Assembly: GCA_015847255.1 (NCBI GenBank) | Contig: JADLZK010013210.1 | Coordinates: 124,001-188,000, forward strand | DNA from: Hyparrhenia diplandra | Lineage: Eukaryota > Streptophyta > Magnoliopsida > Poales > Poaceae | Reading direction: 5' to 3' | Length of the DNA: 64,000 nt | Part shown: positions 24,005 to 35,012 of the stretch, in pieces | Position numbering within the stretch: position 1 is the first letter of the stretch | Layout of the letters: every line of letters begins with the position of its first letter | Position numbers and translations under genes: made by a program | The notes under the pieces: model-generated | Told to the model about the DNA's origin: nothing | Seen by the model: the letters and a program-made list of their open reading frames with translations, nothing else | Database searches by the model: none

Positions 24005-25677
24005 GAGCCTGTTCGGCTGATTTCGGCTTGTGCTCACTTCGACTTATTTCAGCTTATTCTTTCTCACGAGAATCTCTACTATAATGACACGCTTGTTGCT
24101 ATTTTTAGACCAAGGCTCACCAACCAATGGATCTCGAACCGAGGGCTGAGATTGAAAGTATGATCGATGCATCTTACACCCTCACACCCCCCTTGCCTTA
24201 CCGCTTGCCTTACCGCACGATCACCCCGAGTTCCTCCCCGGCGACTAGACGAGTAGTCCAGGCCGACATCGCCCTTGCCGCGGACAAGAGGTCCATGGGC
24301 TCCGCGTGTCCTTGCCGCGTTTGGGAGATCGAATACCTTAGACCTGATCACCGGTGGCGCTGCGCGCTGATCGCTTCGCGATCCGTCACCGGCGCATATC
24401 ATCGGTACTATATCCAACCGATCCAACTGGTCTCGCCGATGGAGTGCGGTGACGTATGCTAATGGTTTGGACTAAGCCCGGTCGGCCATATATTTTTGGA
24501 TCCTTTTTTACTTTGGGTAGATTGATGTAGTTTGGTGTGAATTGAATTGAGAATGGTGTGAATTGAATTGAGAACTCGGTTTAGTTTGGTTTATTTGGAT
24601 TTAGAAATCGAATGGATCGGTTCGGTTTGATTCAGTCCCGAACTTTGCTAGACTCAATCTTTCCTCCCGACTCCGCCATGTCCGTGCAAGACTGTTGTTT
24701 GTGCCAGCGCCGGGGAAGCGAGGGAAAAGGATGGCGCCATGGCCATAACTAGAGCGGCAGGTGGTGAAGTAGCGGCAGCTGTTCATTCCTCTCGCGATAT
24801 TGCCGGTCCTAAAGCCTAGCGCACGCACCAGGCGCTTCGCCATGCGGCGCCAGATGTAGAGAATTCACGTGCTATAGTTTCAACCAAAATGATTTTTGTC
24901 TGCACATGAAGGTACTGATTTACTTCAAGATCTTCTATCATGCTATGAGGGTTTTGCTCAAATAGATATATATAAAGCTACATTCCACGATATTGCTAGA
25001 AATTTGCTTTCGCCATGTCTCTACCAAATCCTCATTTGAAGAACTATATTGGGCCATGGCTTAAAAAATACCCAACATGGGTATGGGTAACAAAGGTTCA
25101 AGATAATAAAGATTGGTAATCGTTTGTAATAAGTCATATGAATGTCACAAAAAGTAGTTATTTGAAGTATGTACATGAAATGAACAATTAATCTTCTCTA
25201 GGAAATTGGGAGGCTTTCTTCTGTACAATTTCATGAAGTCATGGGACGGAGAAAAATTGCCACCAATAAATAATGTAAGTGTATATAGTATAACTATGTT
25301 TCAATAAACTTGGGTCACACTAATTAGTTATTTATTATTGCTATACGCCATGCACAGGAACCAACTTCACTAAGGAGGGAATTCTTGGGTGACATCTTGA
25401 AGAAATTCAGAAAAGAATGTTGCGACAACATCCCCTGAAGATATCCAAATCTTGATTAATAAGTTAGCTACGGTGTAACTTTCATGTTTATGTTTTACCG
25501 AAATACACAAGGAAGTACTGGCTGTAACTTAGATGGTTCATCGACAAAACGATACAATACCTTCTGTTTTAAATTAATTATTTCCAAAAGCAAAACCATA
25601 GCGTTAGCACGTGCATTATACTAGTACTATTAAATCAGCCGAAATCAACCGTCAGCCGAAATCAGCAGAACAGGCTC
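24005..25677. mobile_element. TIR element, ends GAGCCTGTTC
   Basis: The left end GAGCCTGTTCGGCTGATTTC matches the reverse complement of the right end (GAGCCTGTTCTGCTGATTTC) with one mismatch in 20, and CGGCTGATTT is repeated just inside the right end. Ends of this type occur in hAT-like grass elements, but I found no matching target duplication. The inside carries two GC-rich blocks (24127-24460, 24600-24850) and Ulp1-like exons. Confidence 0.6.
25202..25438 (+). pseudogene. C-terminal exons of an Ulp1-like cysteine protease (transposon type)
   Basis: Two short exons with good splice sites: 25202-25274 (after TCTCTAG, before GTAAGTG) reads GGFLLYNFMKSWDGEKLPP, and 25358-25438 (after GCACAG) reads LRREFLGDILKKFRKE up to a TGA. 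This is the end of a C48/Ulp1 peptidase domain as carried by many plant transposons: a hydrophobic strand, F-M-x-x-W-[DN]-G, then a final helix. An upstream piece (about 25010-25100, KYPTWVWVTKVQDNKDW) may be the preceding exon. The catalytic His/Asp/Cys are not visible, so it is a remnant. Confidence 0.45.
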
Positions 25678-26287
25678 GAGGCCGGATGAACCTTCTGGCA
25701 ACCTTCCATATGTCTTGGGAAGACCATACGAATGTCATCACGAAATGATAGGCACGGTTTCTTTTGTGACAAAAATTTGCTAGAGATTTCCGTACACCAA
25801 AAACCGCAGGGAAATACTTACCTACCAATTCTTCAAGTTTTTCTAAGATTTGAAACCCTTTGGAAATAACAAATTATTCTAATGAACTAATGGTTTTTCT
25901 TAGTAGTGAAAGAATCGGAATACCTTCTACCGAATAAGTAAGGTTTTCGACCCTTGTGCTTGAATTGTACGCATCACAGAAACATAATGATGAACTCTAG
26001 CTCCTGTGAGTTTGGAAGTTTTAATTTTGCACAGATTGTATCTACGTGTAAGTTGACCCAGCTGATAAATGCATCTACGCATGGAAGTGAGTCTTCTTTT
26101 CAATTTCATTTTAGTAGCTTCCACCACTATCAAGCTCCAGCTGCAAGATTTCTTAAGAGTATTTTCTGAGCATGCATGACTGTTATTATAGCATTATTAA
26201 CGAGTTGATTCGTGGCACCAAGAGCACACGAATCAAATGGCATGAGGCCGTTGTACCCTCGGCAAAGGTCGATTTTCCCGTAGTGAA
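25678..26287. mobile_element. Spacer ending in a CACTA terminus (GCCGAG family)
   Basis: CCCTCGGCAAAGGTCGATTT followed by TCCCGTAGTG (ending 26285) is the reverse complement of a CACTACGGGAAAA...CCTTTGCCGAGG end, a CACTA type common in grasses. The opposite end was not found. The preceding ~550 bp show nothing I recognise. Confidence 0.45.
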
Positions 26288-27235
26288 TCAAATGCTAGTA
26301 CTAATTAATATCTAGGAGTAATAAGCAGAGAGCCGGCCAGTGCATTATTTTCGTCCTCCCTTTTTCATCAGCACCGTACTATCTGCTGTTTGTCACGTTT
26401 GGCTCGTCCAATCCCATCCCAGATTCGTTGGCCGTGGTCTGAATATGTGCTAAGGCAAAGACAGACATCTCAGCTGAGCAACAGTCTATAAGTCGCAGCT
26501 TTATCATTATGTGTGAGACATCGACCTGAGATGGAAAGAAAAAACACTTAGCTTTATAGATACATGTAGACTTTTCCATGGAGCTGTTGTTCTGATCTGA
26601 TCCCTAGAGATCGATCAAGTGGCATGATAGCATTTCTTTCAAAAAAAAAAAAAAAAAAAGTATATGTCATGTACTTTTGGACAATGGGAAAATTGATGTG
26701 GCGGCATGCATGCCGGTTGGTCTGTATTATATTAGAGTAGGTCGTGGATGTTTATGTATTCCCTTCACATCACAAGAAACTGTTTTCCGTTTAATCTATC
26801 AGCAAGGGTGTTCACCAAATTCCCAATTTCATGGAAATGAACTTGGAGTTATTCTAGATTATCTCTGCAATATGTTCTACTAGAATGTACTATATAACTA
26901 GTAAAATCCATTGAATTTCGTTCGTACTAAAGTCCATACAACGCCTAATATATATAATAGTTTCAAATGGTAAATACATACTATACACACAATAGGTTTG
27001 GTCAGAATTGAATTGAAGCATAAAGTTGTAACAATTAATGGTTACTACCATCAGATTGTAAATTCGATGCATGATATAAACACACATTTCGGTATGTGCA
27101 TAGGATGAGCACATATTTTGGATAAATCATTTCAAATCTCGAGTCTTTATGCAGCTAGCAGCAGCCGGGTAGTGAAGAACCATCATCGAGTATATATTGT
27201 AACAATTAATGGTTACTACCATTGGATTGTAAATC
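26288..27235 (+). repeat. Segmental duplication, copy A (two blocks)
   Basis: Block A1 (about 26288-26645) matches 28752-29112, and block A2 (about 26949-27200) matches 29116-29370, in the same order and orientation. Shared landmarks are GATTCGTTGGCCGTGGTCTG, CTGATCCCTAGAGATC, GTAACAATTAATGGTTACTA and AATCTCGAGTCTTTATGCAG. Copy A has about 300 bp more between the blocks. A further partial repeat of A2 follows at 27195-27245. Confidence 0.8.
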
Positions 27236-27239
27236 ATTT

Positions 27240-27790
27240 CAAATCTAGGGGACATGTAATATAAGTAATCTCTAAAGGTTTCCTTATAAATGAGAATAGC
27301 TTTTACGAACAAGCCCTTATATACTTCCTAATAGGAGTTCCTGACAGATTGGAATATACCCTTTACAAGCAAAGATCTATTCTTATCGTACACAAACTCT
27401 AAGATATTTTATAACTTTAATTACCGAAGAAGTTGTGGAACGGCGGCGGTGGACCCGCGATGCACGGGCTGGGGCGCCCCTTTGGGTCGGCGCCTCCTCC
27501 TCCTCCGGGGCCAGTCCCTTGGGCTGTGACAGCCAAGTGCTAGAAAAATGACACTTTCGGAAGAGTTGCATTTTACTGAGTGCTGAGAAATGGCACCGCA
27601 ATATACATATTTGCGAGGCCCTCGGCAAAGCCATCTTTGCTGATTTTTTTGGCCGAATTTATTTTATTTGGCATTCGTTAAAGACCATCTTTGTCGAGTG
27701 CCCCATAAAATGGACTCGGCAAAGCCTTTAGCACTTGGTAAAGATCTGGATTCTGGTAGGCTATTAATATGGGACATGGGCTGTCCTTTT
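27240..27790. repeat. Element remnant followed by CACTA subterminal repeats
   Basis: 27240-27530 shares phrases (GGTTTCCTTATAAATGAGAATA, CAGATTGGAATATACCC, a GC-rich GGCGCC...CTTGGGC...CTGTGACAG block) with 34800-35012 and 35882-36000, so it is another copy of that element. From about 27540 to 27760 the words CTCGGCAAAG and GTCGAGTGCC recur, as in the GCCGAGTG CACTA family whose terminus lies at 26285. Confidence 0.45.
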
Positions 27791-27927
27791 GGACTGTTCA
27801 CACCCAGAGGACTAGCTGACTTTAGTCACCTTTTATTCAGTTTGTTTAGTAATTTAGAGAATATATAATAGGGTGAGGGATTCAAAATGGGGTGACTAAC
27901 CTTTACTCACCCGAAACCAAACAGTCC
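27791..27927. mobile_element. Short MITE-like inverted repeat
   Basis: GGACTGTTCACACC...CTTTAGTCACC on the left is mirrored by GGTGACTAACC...AAACAGTCC on the right. The length is about 137 bp. Target duplication not established. Confidence 0.4.
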
Positions 27928-28441
27928 CTAACGCGATACCGGTGTCGTCGAACCGGTGAGGCCACAAAGTGGATCGGCACGCGTGGGAAAAGGAAGCCGG
28001 CTAGGAGGACACGCAGGACAGTACTATTACTTTGTTCTAGTACCCTTTTTAATAATTGAGGTTGCAGTAGCAGAGACCCCATGCATTATTCTTTGTCCCA
28101 ACTTTTTCATCTACACCTGCTGCTTCAATCCTTTGGCTCCTCCAATCTCGTTCCAGATTAGTGTCACTAATTTATTTTATTTGAAGACAAATCTAGATAC
28201 TCTGATGTTCACCTAAAGTTTAGAGGAAATATATCAATAGGAAAAATATCCCATTCTAGTCACAAACGAAGCAAATATAAAGCGCAGTGGTCACAAGCTT
28301 GTGCGATTGACCCATCGTTAATGTTTGTTTATTTTATTTGGTGATGGTGAAACTAACATTAGTGACACCTGATTTCAGACCCGTCACTTGACAGGTGTAC
28401 ACACTTCACTAATTACATCTTATCGGTGATGCTCCCTATTC

Positions 28442-28630
28442 AGGTCCTGTTTGGTTCCCATGGGACTAGGGACTAATTTTTAGTCTCATTTAGTTCTTAA
28501 ATTACCAAACATGAGGATTAGGGACTAATTTTTAGTCACAATTAGTCTCTATTTCAATAGACTCTTGGGAGAGACTAGGGACTAATCTTTAGTCCCATTT
28601 AGTCCCTAGTCCCATGAACCAAACAGGCCT
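28442..28630. mobile_element. MITE with GGNCCTGTTTGGTTC ends
   Basis: The left end AGGTCCTGTTTGGTT...ATGGGACTAGGGACTAA pairs with the right end (TTAGTCCCTAGTCCCATGAA ... CAAACAGGCCT). GGGACTAATTTTTAGTC repeats in the middle, so the ~190-bp element can fold into a long hairpin. The ends suggest a hAT- or Harbinger-type MITE. The duplication length, which would decide, is not clear. Confidence 0.65.
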
Positions 28631-28751
28631 TAAGTCTATAAGTGTTAGAATAATTTTAGTGTTTTTGTTCTTTTTTTTTTTTTTGTTGACATGGTGAGGG
28701 GGATCGGCCACAAAGCGGAAGACGTGGTTTGTGCGATTCTGGTCTACCATC

Positions 28752-29370
28752 CATCAAATGCTAGTGCTAATTATTATCCTAGGAGTAATAATCAGAGATC
28801 CGGCGAGTGCATTATTTTCGTCCTCCCTTTTTCATCAGCATCGTACCATCTGCTGTTCGTCACCTTTGGCTCCTCAAATCTCATCCCAGATTCGTTGGCC
28901 GTGGTCTGAATATGTGTTAAGGCAAAGACCGACATCTCAGCTGACCAACAGTCTATAACTCGCAGCTTTATCATTATGTGTGCGACATCGACATGAGATA
29001 GAAAGAAAAACCACTTAGCTTTATATAGATACATACAGATGACTTTTCCATGGTGCTGTTGTTCTGATCTGATCCCTAGAGATCAAGTGGCATGATAGCA
29101 TTTATTTCAAAAAAGGTATATACAATAGTTCAAATGGTAAATACACATGCTAACTCTACATACAATAGGTTTGGTCACAGTTGAATTGAAGCATCAAGTT
29201 GTAACAATTAATGGTTACTACCTGCAGATTGTAAATTTATTTAATGCATCATATAAACACACATTTTGGTGTGTGTATAGGATGAGCACATATTTTGGAT
29301 AAATCATTTGAAATCTCGAGTCTTTATGCAGCTGGCAGCGGGTTGTGAAGAACCATCATCAAGTATATAT
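28752..29370 (+). repeat. Segmental duplication, copy B
   Basis: Continuous match to the two blocks of copy A at 26.3-27.2 kb. A more diverged short third copy of its first part is visible at about 28072-28165 (CATGCATTATTCTTTGTCCC ... TTTGGCTCCTCCAATC). The strings read open in places but differ in frame between copies, so this is repeat, not a gene pair. Confidence 0.8.
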
Positions 29371-29798
29371 ATATTTTAGCTATTGGTTGAGTCAGGCAGG
29401 TCGATAGACTTACGTGTGCATGGAAAAGAGTGTGAGGATATGATTATTGGTTTCCACGTACGTGGCACTATGGAGTAGGAAAACATAACTGATTAAAAAA
29501 ATACTCACCTTAATCAAGCAGAACACTGAGTGGCCGGAGGATATATTTTACAAAAGCGAGCAGCACTGGTCACTCTAAGCACCCAGACGTACATACGTAC
29601 CGGCGACGCCACAGCAGCATGTCGGCAACAAACGAAACATATACAGCTCGACGAAGCATTCTCAGCGAATGAAATGTCAGACGACACGAATTCAAACACA
29701 GATCGGAGTAATAAGAGGACGGCAGCAGGCTCGCTCGCTAACTGGCAGCTACAGCTACCCAAAGTGTGCGATGGGCGTGATGGATCGGGTCTATCCCA

Positions 29799-30949
29799 TT
29801 AGGCACTAGCGCCACCTGGACCCGGATTATCATCCTTGCCCGGGGAAAGCCCTGCTTCCTCTTGTGCGGGTAGCTGCTGTGGTGGTGTTTCCTTTGCATC
29901 AGGCGCCGGCACTGGCGCTACGAGCGCGGAGGCGAATGAGGGCGTCTCGTTCCTCTCCGCGCTATCTATCTCTGCGAGGATGATATTCTTTACTCCGGAC
30001 AAGTTCATCGGATTAGGTTGAGGCGTAGTCTGGGACCTGCACACAAATAATCGGAGATGGATATTTGTTTAATTAAGAGTACGTCCAGATGTACAGGTAT
30101 ATGTACATGCGTGAGATTAATTCTACTGATCGAGGTACGTAGTACATACATACCCTGCATCTGCTCCTGTCCATCCGAGGACCAGAGTGTGGAGGTCAAG
30201 GACGCCGTTATCAGGCTGTCCTGTAATGGCACCCTTCAGAGCTTCCTCCACAGTTCTTCCTGTGCAGATTCTGCCGTGCACCCTGTCTCCCTTCTGTTGC
30301 GAATACGCCGTGATGCATGTAGTATTATCCACATATATATACAAACTTGTATCAGCGAATGAATTCATTCTGTGTAACTGTGGATGCATCAAAGTATCTA
30401 CCTTATTCTCAACAATTTTCTGTGCGTAATGTTGGACGACATCAAACCTTTCTTTCCATGTGATGGGATCATTTATTTCGTCCCGAAATGTGGCCTCCAT
30501 GTCATCCCTTACCAGAGCCGAACCTGTGTAGCGATAGGATATCATGCATATAAAGCAAACCAAATGTTGGACTAATTACAGTTGTGCTCACGTATTCCAG
30601 ATGAAGAACAAAGAATACCCATGTTAACAGATATTCGGACCATTTTTTTGTAGAAAAAACAAAGGGATCGACTCCTTGTACCATTCAATAACTTAACATA
30701 TATTTATGCAATTAATTAAGTAGCGTGAAGGAAACGTTAAGATTACAGTAAAAGCTAGGTGGAGAGACAGGACAAGAAAATGTTACCCATGCTTGGCTTC
30801 TCAACCTTCTCGTCCAGCTTTACGAGTATAATGCATAGCTCGTGGTTCGGAGGCAGTTTCATATACTCGCTAGCCCACTTCAGCCCCGTAAGACCGCCAG
30901 GAGAGAAGTTGAAAATGACCACTCCGATAAGTTTGGGCTTATCTTCCAT
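29799..30949 (-). CDS. Universal stress protein (USP)-like protein, 220 aa, 4 exons
   Basis: USP-domain proteins bind nucleotide in a Rossmann-like fold and are linked to stress responses. Exons on minus: 30949-30787, 30523-30402, 30293-30154, 30036-29799, with GT-AG junctions and phases 1, 0, 2, total 663 nt. Exon 1 gives the first beta strand and helix (LIGVVIFNFSPGGLTGLKWA). Exon 2 is a helix (FDVVQHYAQKIVENK). Exon 3 has GRTVEEALKGAI then LHTLVLGWTGAD, matching the USP helix plus [LV]V[LV]G strand. The usual C-terminal G-x2-G-x9-G-[ST] ATP loop is not evident, and the last exon instead ends in a Pro/Ala/Glu-rich tail, so nucleotide binding is doubtful. The family call rests on pattern, not a search. 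Intact frame throughout, in contrast to the F-box gene. Confidence 0.68.
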
Positions 30950-30969
30950 GGGGCGACCACTCCCCCCTA

Positions 30970-30990
30970 TCTAGCTATATATGTGAACAG
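30970..30990 (-). promoter_or_regulatory. Possible TATA box of the USP-like gene
   Basis: On minus the sequence CACATATATAGCTAGATAGG lies about 20-40 bases upstream of the start codon. It is TATA-like but very close to the ATG, so the leader would be extremely short. The true promoter may lie further out. Confidence 0.25.
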
Positions 30991-31345
30991 CCGCGAGGCA
31001 GCGAGGAACTAACGACTTGCACTATTGAACGGCAAGGGAGCTACACCTCAAATATATAGAGAGGGAAGAAGCGCATCTGAGAGGTTGGCGCAGTTGCAAA
31101 AAGCACAAGGGCTGGACACAAAAGCAAAGTGCCCCCTCGCAGTTGCATCAAGCGGCCTTTTTAGTAACGCCTACAAGGCTGGGTACCTGCGTCACAAAAA
31201 CTAAAAGATCAGAATGACACCTCTACTACAAATCTACTACAAATAGTGCACCAAAAAAACGTATGTGAAGCCATACAACAAACTATACCCCATAGTCATC
31301 TCTCCTAAACTTTTCTAGCTACACCCAAACAAATGCAACAAACTA

Positions 31346-31455
31346 AACGTCCTTCGAAGGTGCTCATAGGGGTAGGGTTTGCGTACGTGTGTTCATAGGG
31401 GTGAGTGTGCGTGCGTGTTGAGCGTCTGCGTTGTACTGTGTAATCTCAAAAGAAT
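31346..31455 (+). mobile_element. SINE, tail fragment (copy 2 of 4)
   Basis: Only the 3' part is present: TTCGAAGGTGCTCATAGGGG, TTTGCGTACGTGTGTTCATA, GTGAGTGTGCGTGCGTGTTG, and TGTGTAATCTCAAAAGAA. It matches the 3' halves of the copies at 40.6 and 41.8 kb closely. Confidence 0.7.
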
Positions 31456-32258
31456 TAAATGGTCCAGACTGAATCTGCCAACCATTTTCTCTTACTCACT
31501 CAAAACCAACCGACAACGTTGCTTGGATCAGACCTCCTCGTCACTCATCCAATCTTCCCTCCACTCCTGAATCCACCGTGCGGATGAGTATGGCATGACG
31601 CCCGAGGCCGAGGCGCGACTCCTCCCTCTCCCAAAAAAAAAACAACTCTTCCCCAATCCAAGGACATCATGCGGCCGTCGCGCAGGGGACGAGCACCATC
31701 ATGTAGGAAGAAGGTCGCGGCGGCAGCGTCCACACCTAGGGCTAGGACGGGCGCCCACGAACACCGGCGGGCTGGTGGCATGGACACCGGCTGACTTCGC
31801 GTGGACAACTACGACGGCGGGGACAACGAGTCCACGTGGATGACTACAGCGGCAAGGACCCCAATGGACTCGTGCGGACGATGTAGCGCCACGCAGACGA
31901 CTACATCGTCTTGGACAAGGTATGGGCAACTGCCGTCCATTGTTGACTGCCTCCCAACAATCGGACAACCTTCAGTTGTTGCTCAAAGGTTAGATTCTCC
32001 CCTGTCCAGCTTGTTGGATTGGATTAAATTATTTCCTTCATGTCGTGATCTTGAGTGTTTCTACTATGTTCATATGCATATGAGACTTGGTGCCTACTAT
32101 GTTCATATGCATATGAGCTGGACAGCTTACATTCTTCCTTGGGTTTCAAGTCAAGTAAAGGGCCCTGGCTGACCACGTGCTGGCAGAAGTAAAGGGTTGT
32201 TTTTTTTTTCATTTCATTTCAATTTTTTTTTATTTGTTTTGGATTTCAATTTACGTAA
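31456..32258. other. Gene-free stretch with GC-rich block and a 33-bp tandem repeat
   Basis: A GC-rich block at 31545-31970 opens several overlapping frames on both strands, none with a known domain. At 32061-32117 a unit containing CTACTATGTTCATATGCATA is repeated once with a 33-base period. A poly(T) run precedes the LTR at 32259. Confidence 0.35.
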
Positions 32259-33989
32259 TGAAAGCATCTAGGCCCCTAGTGTGGGTTTCAATGATTGATG
32301 ACAATATAAGTTACCATGACTAATGTGTGCTTTGGTTAGGTCGTGGTAATGTCAATCTCGAGCAATTTGGTTTTTATGCCCCTAACAATTGAAATCGTTT
32401 TCGGTTTTCAGAAGATGAATGACAAGGTTAAGGACGGCTAGTTCCGTTTGTTGATGGAGTCGAGTGACATCGGATTAGTCGTTAGGACTTTTGTTTTCAC
32501 TTTTGGCTGTACTATTAAAGGGGGTACGAATGGGTAGCTTGACCTAGGTGAGTCTAATGTTTAGATGTGGTGCACAATTGACAAACATAGCAATAGGTAG
32601 CCACAAAATGTTCCCGATATTGGTTGGAGTTGAAGCCGTTTCACAAAGAATATTTGAATTGGACGTGAAACAGGGCTTCAAACTGCTATTGCGATGTCGT
32701 CGCCGCCTTCTTGTATTTATCGATGTCACCGCTTGACGGTAGATAACGTCTAAAATTAAGTATTTATTTTCCTACTAAATCATATATGCATAATATAAAA
32801 GATTATTATTACTAATCAATTCCATGAGTTTTGGTGTATACTGCTGTTTTACAGGATGAACTCTAAAAAAAGAGCAAAAAATGGCTCAAATACTAGAAAT
32901 AGAGAAACAGAAGAAAAGGACCAAAACAAGATGATTAGTATAAATTCAAGGGAACTAAAAGACAAAAGAAAGCAGCTCTCACACGGGCCGGGGCCCACAC
33001 ATCAAGTATGTGAGGCCGGGCGGCCTAGCAAGTGTGGTCGGGCGGTCTCCCCCGGTGAAGACACGTGCCTCGCTTCTGGAAGCTTCCACCAGTGTGACCT
33101 ATGGGATCGTCAGAACTATATCTAACCATTGATTTAAGTTGGTTTAAGGTCGGTTTGATCCAACGACTCGGATTCATCCCTTAGGGCTATAAATAAAGAG
33201 GCGGACCACCCCTTGAAACCCCAAGTCATTATCTTCATGTCGAGCTTAAGAGCATAATTCCAATTAGCTACTACAATTATGATTAGCAATCAAGATTAGA
33301 GTAGTTCTTATAATTAGTATATGATTAGAAATAGATTATGTCTAGTAATGAGTGGATTAGAGGAGCCCCGGCCTATCGGTGCTTCTCCGATATATTTCCG
33401 CAGCGAAGAACTTGCTCTTGAGATTCTCTGATGAGTCAACTTCTTATTAAAGTAAGCATTAGTTTATATTGTTCTTCTTGTGTGCAATTCTCTTTTGAGT
33501 ACTTTAATCTTAGTGATTTCTTGATTAAGAGTAATTCTTAGTGTAAGCATGTTGCTTAGAATAGGGTTATTTGTGAATGCCCCTATTGGATCCGAATCGG
33601 TGGTAATATCGTGAAGGTGACTTTTATAACTTCATTGAATCCTCTATAGCCGACCTCTCGTCAATAGGCTTAATAGTGATTTTTTGCAATTCTTAGTAAT
33701 GTAATTTTGTCTTACTTTATTAAGAATTAGCGTCCAGGTAGAACAATATAAAACAAGGTTTATGAAGGTTTGAATTAGATACACTGGAGGAGTCTCCTTT
33801 ATATGCTAGTTTCATACGTGCCTTGACATTGGAGTTTGGGTTAAGTTAGATCTTAGTTATATTCACCTATTGTTCCTTTGTATTCGATATTATAACTAGG
33901 TTAATCTTGGTGAAGTGCTACAACCGTGTTTCTATCTGTGCGCTTATAGATATCTTATCTTTAATGTGTGCATATAATAAATACTAACA
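32259..33989 (+). mobile_element. LTR of a retrotransposon, ~1.7 kb, with primer-site-like sequence after it
   Basis: It starts TGAAAGCATCTAGGCCCCTA, then GTTTCAATGATTGATGACAA, a phrase seen at the start of many grass LTRs, and ends ...ACTAACA followed by TTGGCGCGAAGCTCC, a plausible primer-binding site. A TATA box (CTATAAATAAAG, 33187-33198) sits about two-thirds along. No internal coding domain follows: within ~100 bp other sequence begins. So this is a 5' LTR with a truncated interior. The second LTR was not found. Confidence 0.55.
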
Positions 33990-34574
33990 TTGGCGCGAAG
34001 CTCCGCCATGAACGTGATTGTCCATGCGCTGGCCATCGGATCTTGATGGCGGTGGTGAGGGCCGAGGAATCGTCGGTTTCCGAGTACCATGTGTAACAGC
34101 CCGGATGTGATCCCGTGAGCTGTTATGACACGCGTGGCAAAGATCGGCGGCGTAGGGTAGATGGGCCAAGGCGTGCGTGGGCTGCTTGGGGGTAGCGGTG
34201 TGGTGATGGCGCACAGCTAGGGTTAGGGGGAGAGAGAGAGAGAGCTTGAAGAACAGAGCTGTTGAGTTTTGTGAATTTAATTATTCCTTAATTCATCTTA
34301 AATGATTAGATGTTGACTGTATTTGCAACCTAAACTTAACCGATTGTTCGAGTTTGTAAATTGATGGTCACCGGTCTCTTTGTAACTTTTAAACTTAGTG
34401 CTTGAACGCGAAAAACATATGACTTGAATGTCGAAATGTGATGCATGTTCAAGATTTGTGTAAATATTCTCTTATTTTATTATTTAATATGTCGTGGTAC
34501 ATCATAATTTATAATTTTATAATTTTACTATATGAATTTTATAATATTTACTATTTCTTTTTTATTAATCTTGA
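33990..34574 (+). mobile_element. Second LTR-like start and unassigned sequence
   Basis: At 34092 TGTAACAGCCCGGATGTGAT resembles the first bases of Ty3/gypsy LTRs (TGTAAC(G/A)CCCGGAT). A (GA)n run of about 16 bases lies at 34232-34247. The rest is AT-rich and unassigned, and the LTR end is not visible. Confidence 0.3.
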
Positions 34575-34795
34575 ATTAATTAACCGTGGCGGTTATTTAA
34601 CAAAAACCACCATGGTGGCGGTTGACCGCCACGGTTAATAAATAACCGCCGCGGTTAATCGATTAATCGTGGCGGTCGAGGAAACCGCCACGGTTAATCG
34701 ATCAATTAACCGTGACCTTAGCTGCGTGGCGGTTTCAAAACCGCCACAAAAAAACCGAGAAAAAACCGCCATGGAAGTTCATTTCAGTACTAGTG
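34575..34795. mobile_element. CACTA terminus with CCGCCACGGTTAA subterminal repeats
   Basis: CCGCCACGG/CCGTGGCGG words occur at least seven times in both orientations, often joined to TTAA or ATCGATTAA, between 34583 and 34775. The segment ends TTTCAGTACTAGTG at 34795, the reverse complement of a CACTAGTACTGAAA tip. The other end is not in view. Confidence 0.65.
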
Positions 34796-35012
34796 ACAAT
34801 AGATCTCGTATTTATAGTATTGAACAGGACTTGCACGCTAAGAAATCCCTAAGAGGTTTCCTTATAGATTGGAATACCTCTCACATAGCAAATCTAATTT
34901 AGTTTCTTGATACGAGATCTCCTTATAGATCGTAATATCCCTTTACATGGCAATCTTGAATTCATTTTCTAATATAACAATCTATTTACTCCGTAAATAT
35001 TTATTCCCCTAA
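34796..35012. repeat. Left part of an element split by the TRIM
   Basis: Shares GGTTTCCTTATAGATTGGAATA-type phrases with 27240-27400. With 35882-36000 it forms one disrupted copy of the same element, because the TRIM sits between them with a clean target duplication. Confidence 0.45.

Noticed and set aside
24079..24843. Plus frame 24127-24462 and minus frame 24601-24843 as genes
   Set aside because: Both lie within a TIR element, have no recognised domain and no continuation across splice sites. They are more likely captured fragments.
28442..28630. Hairpin as a microRNA precursor
   Set aside because: The fold comes from the terminal inverted repeats of a MITE. Small-RNA data would be needed to say more.
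31545..31970. Possible gene in overlapping GC-rich frames
   Set aside because: Frames on both strands overlap, no domain and no convincing splice-consistent extension.
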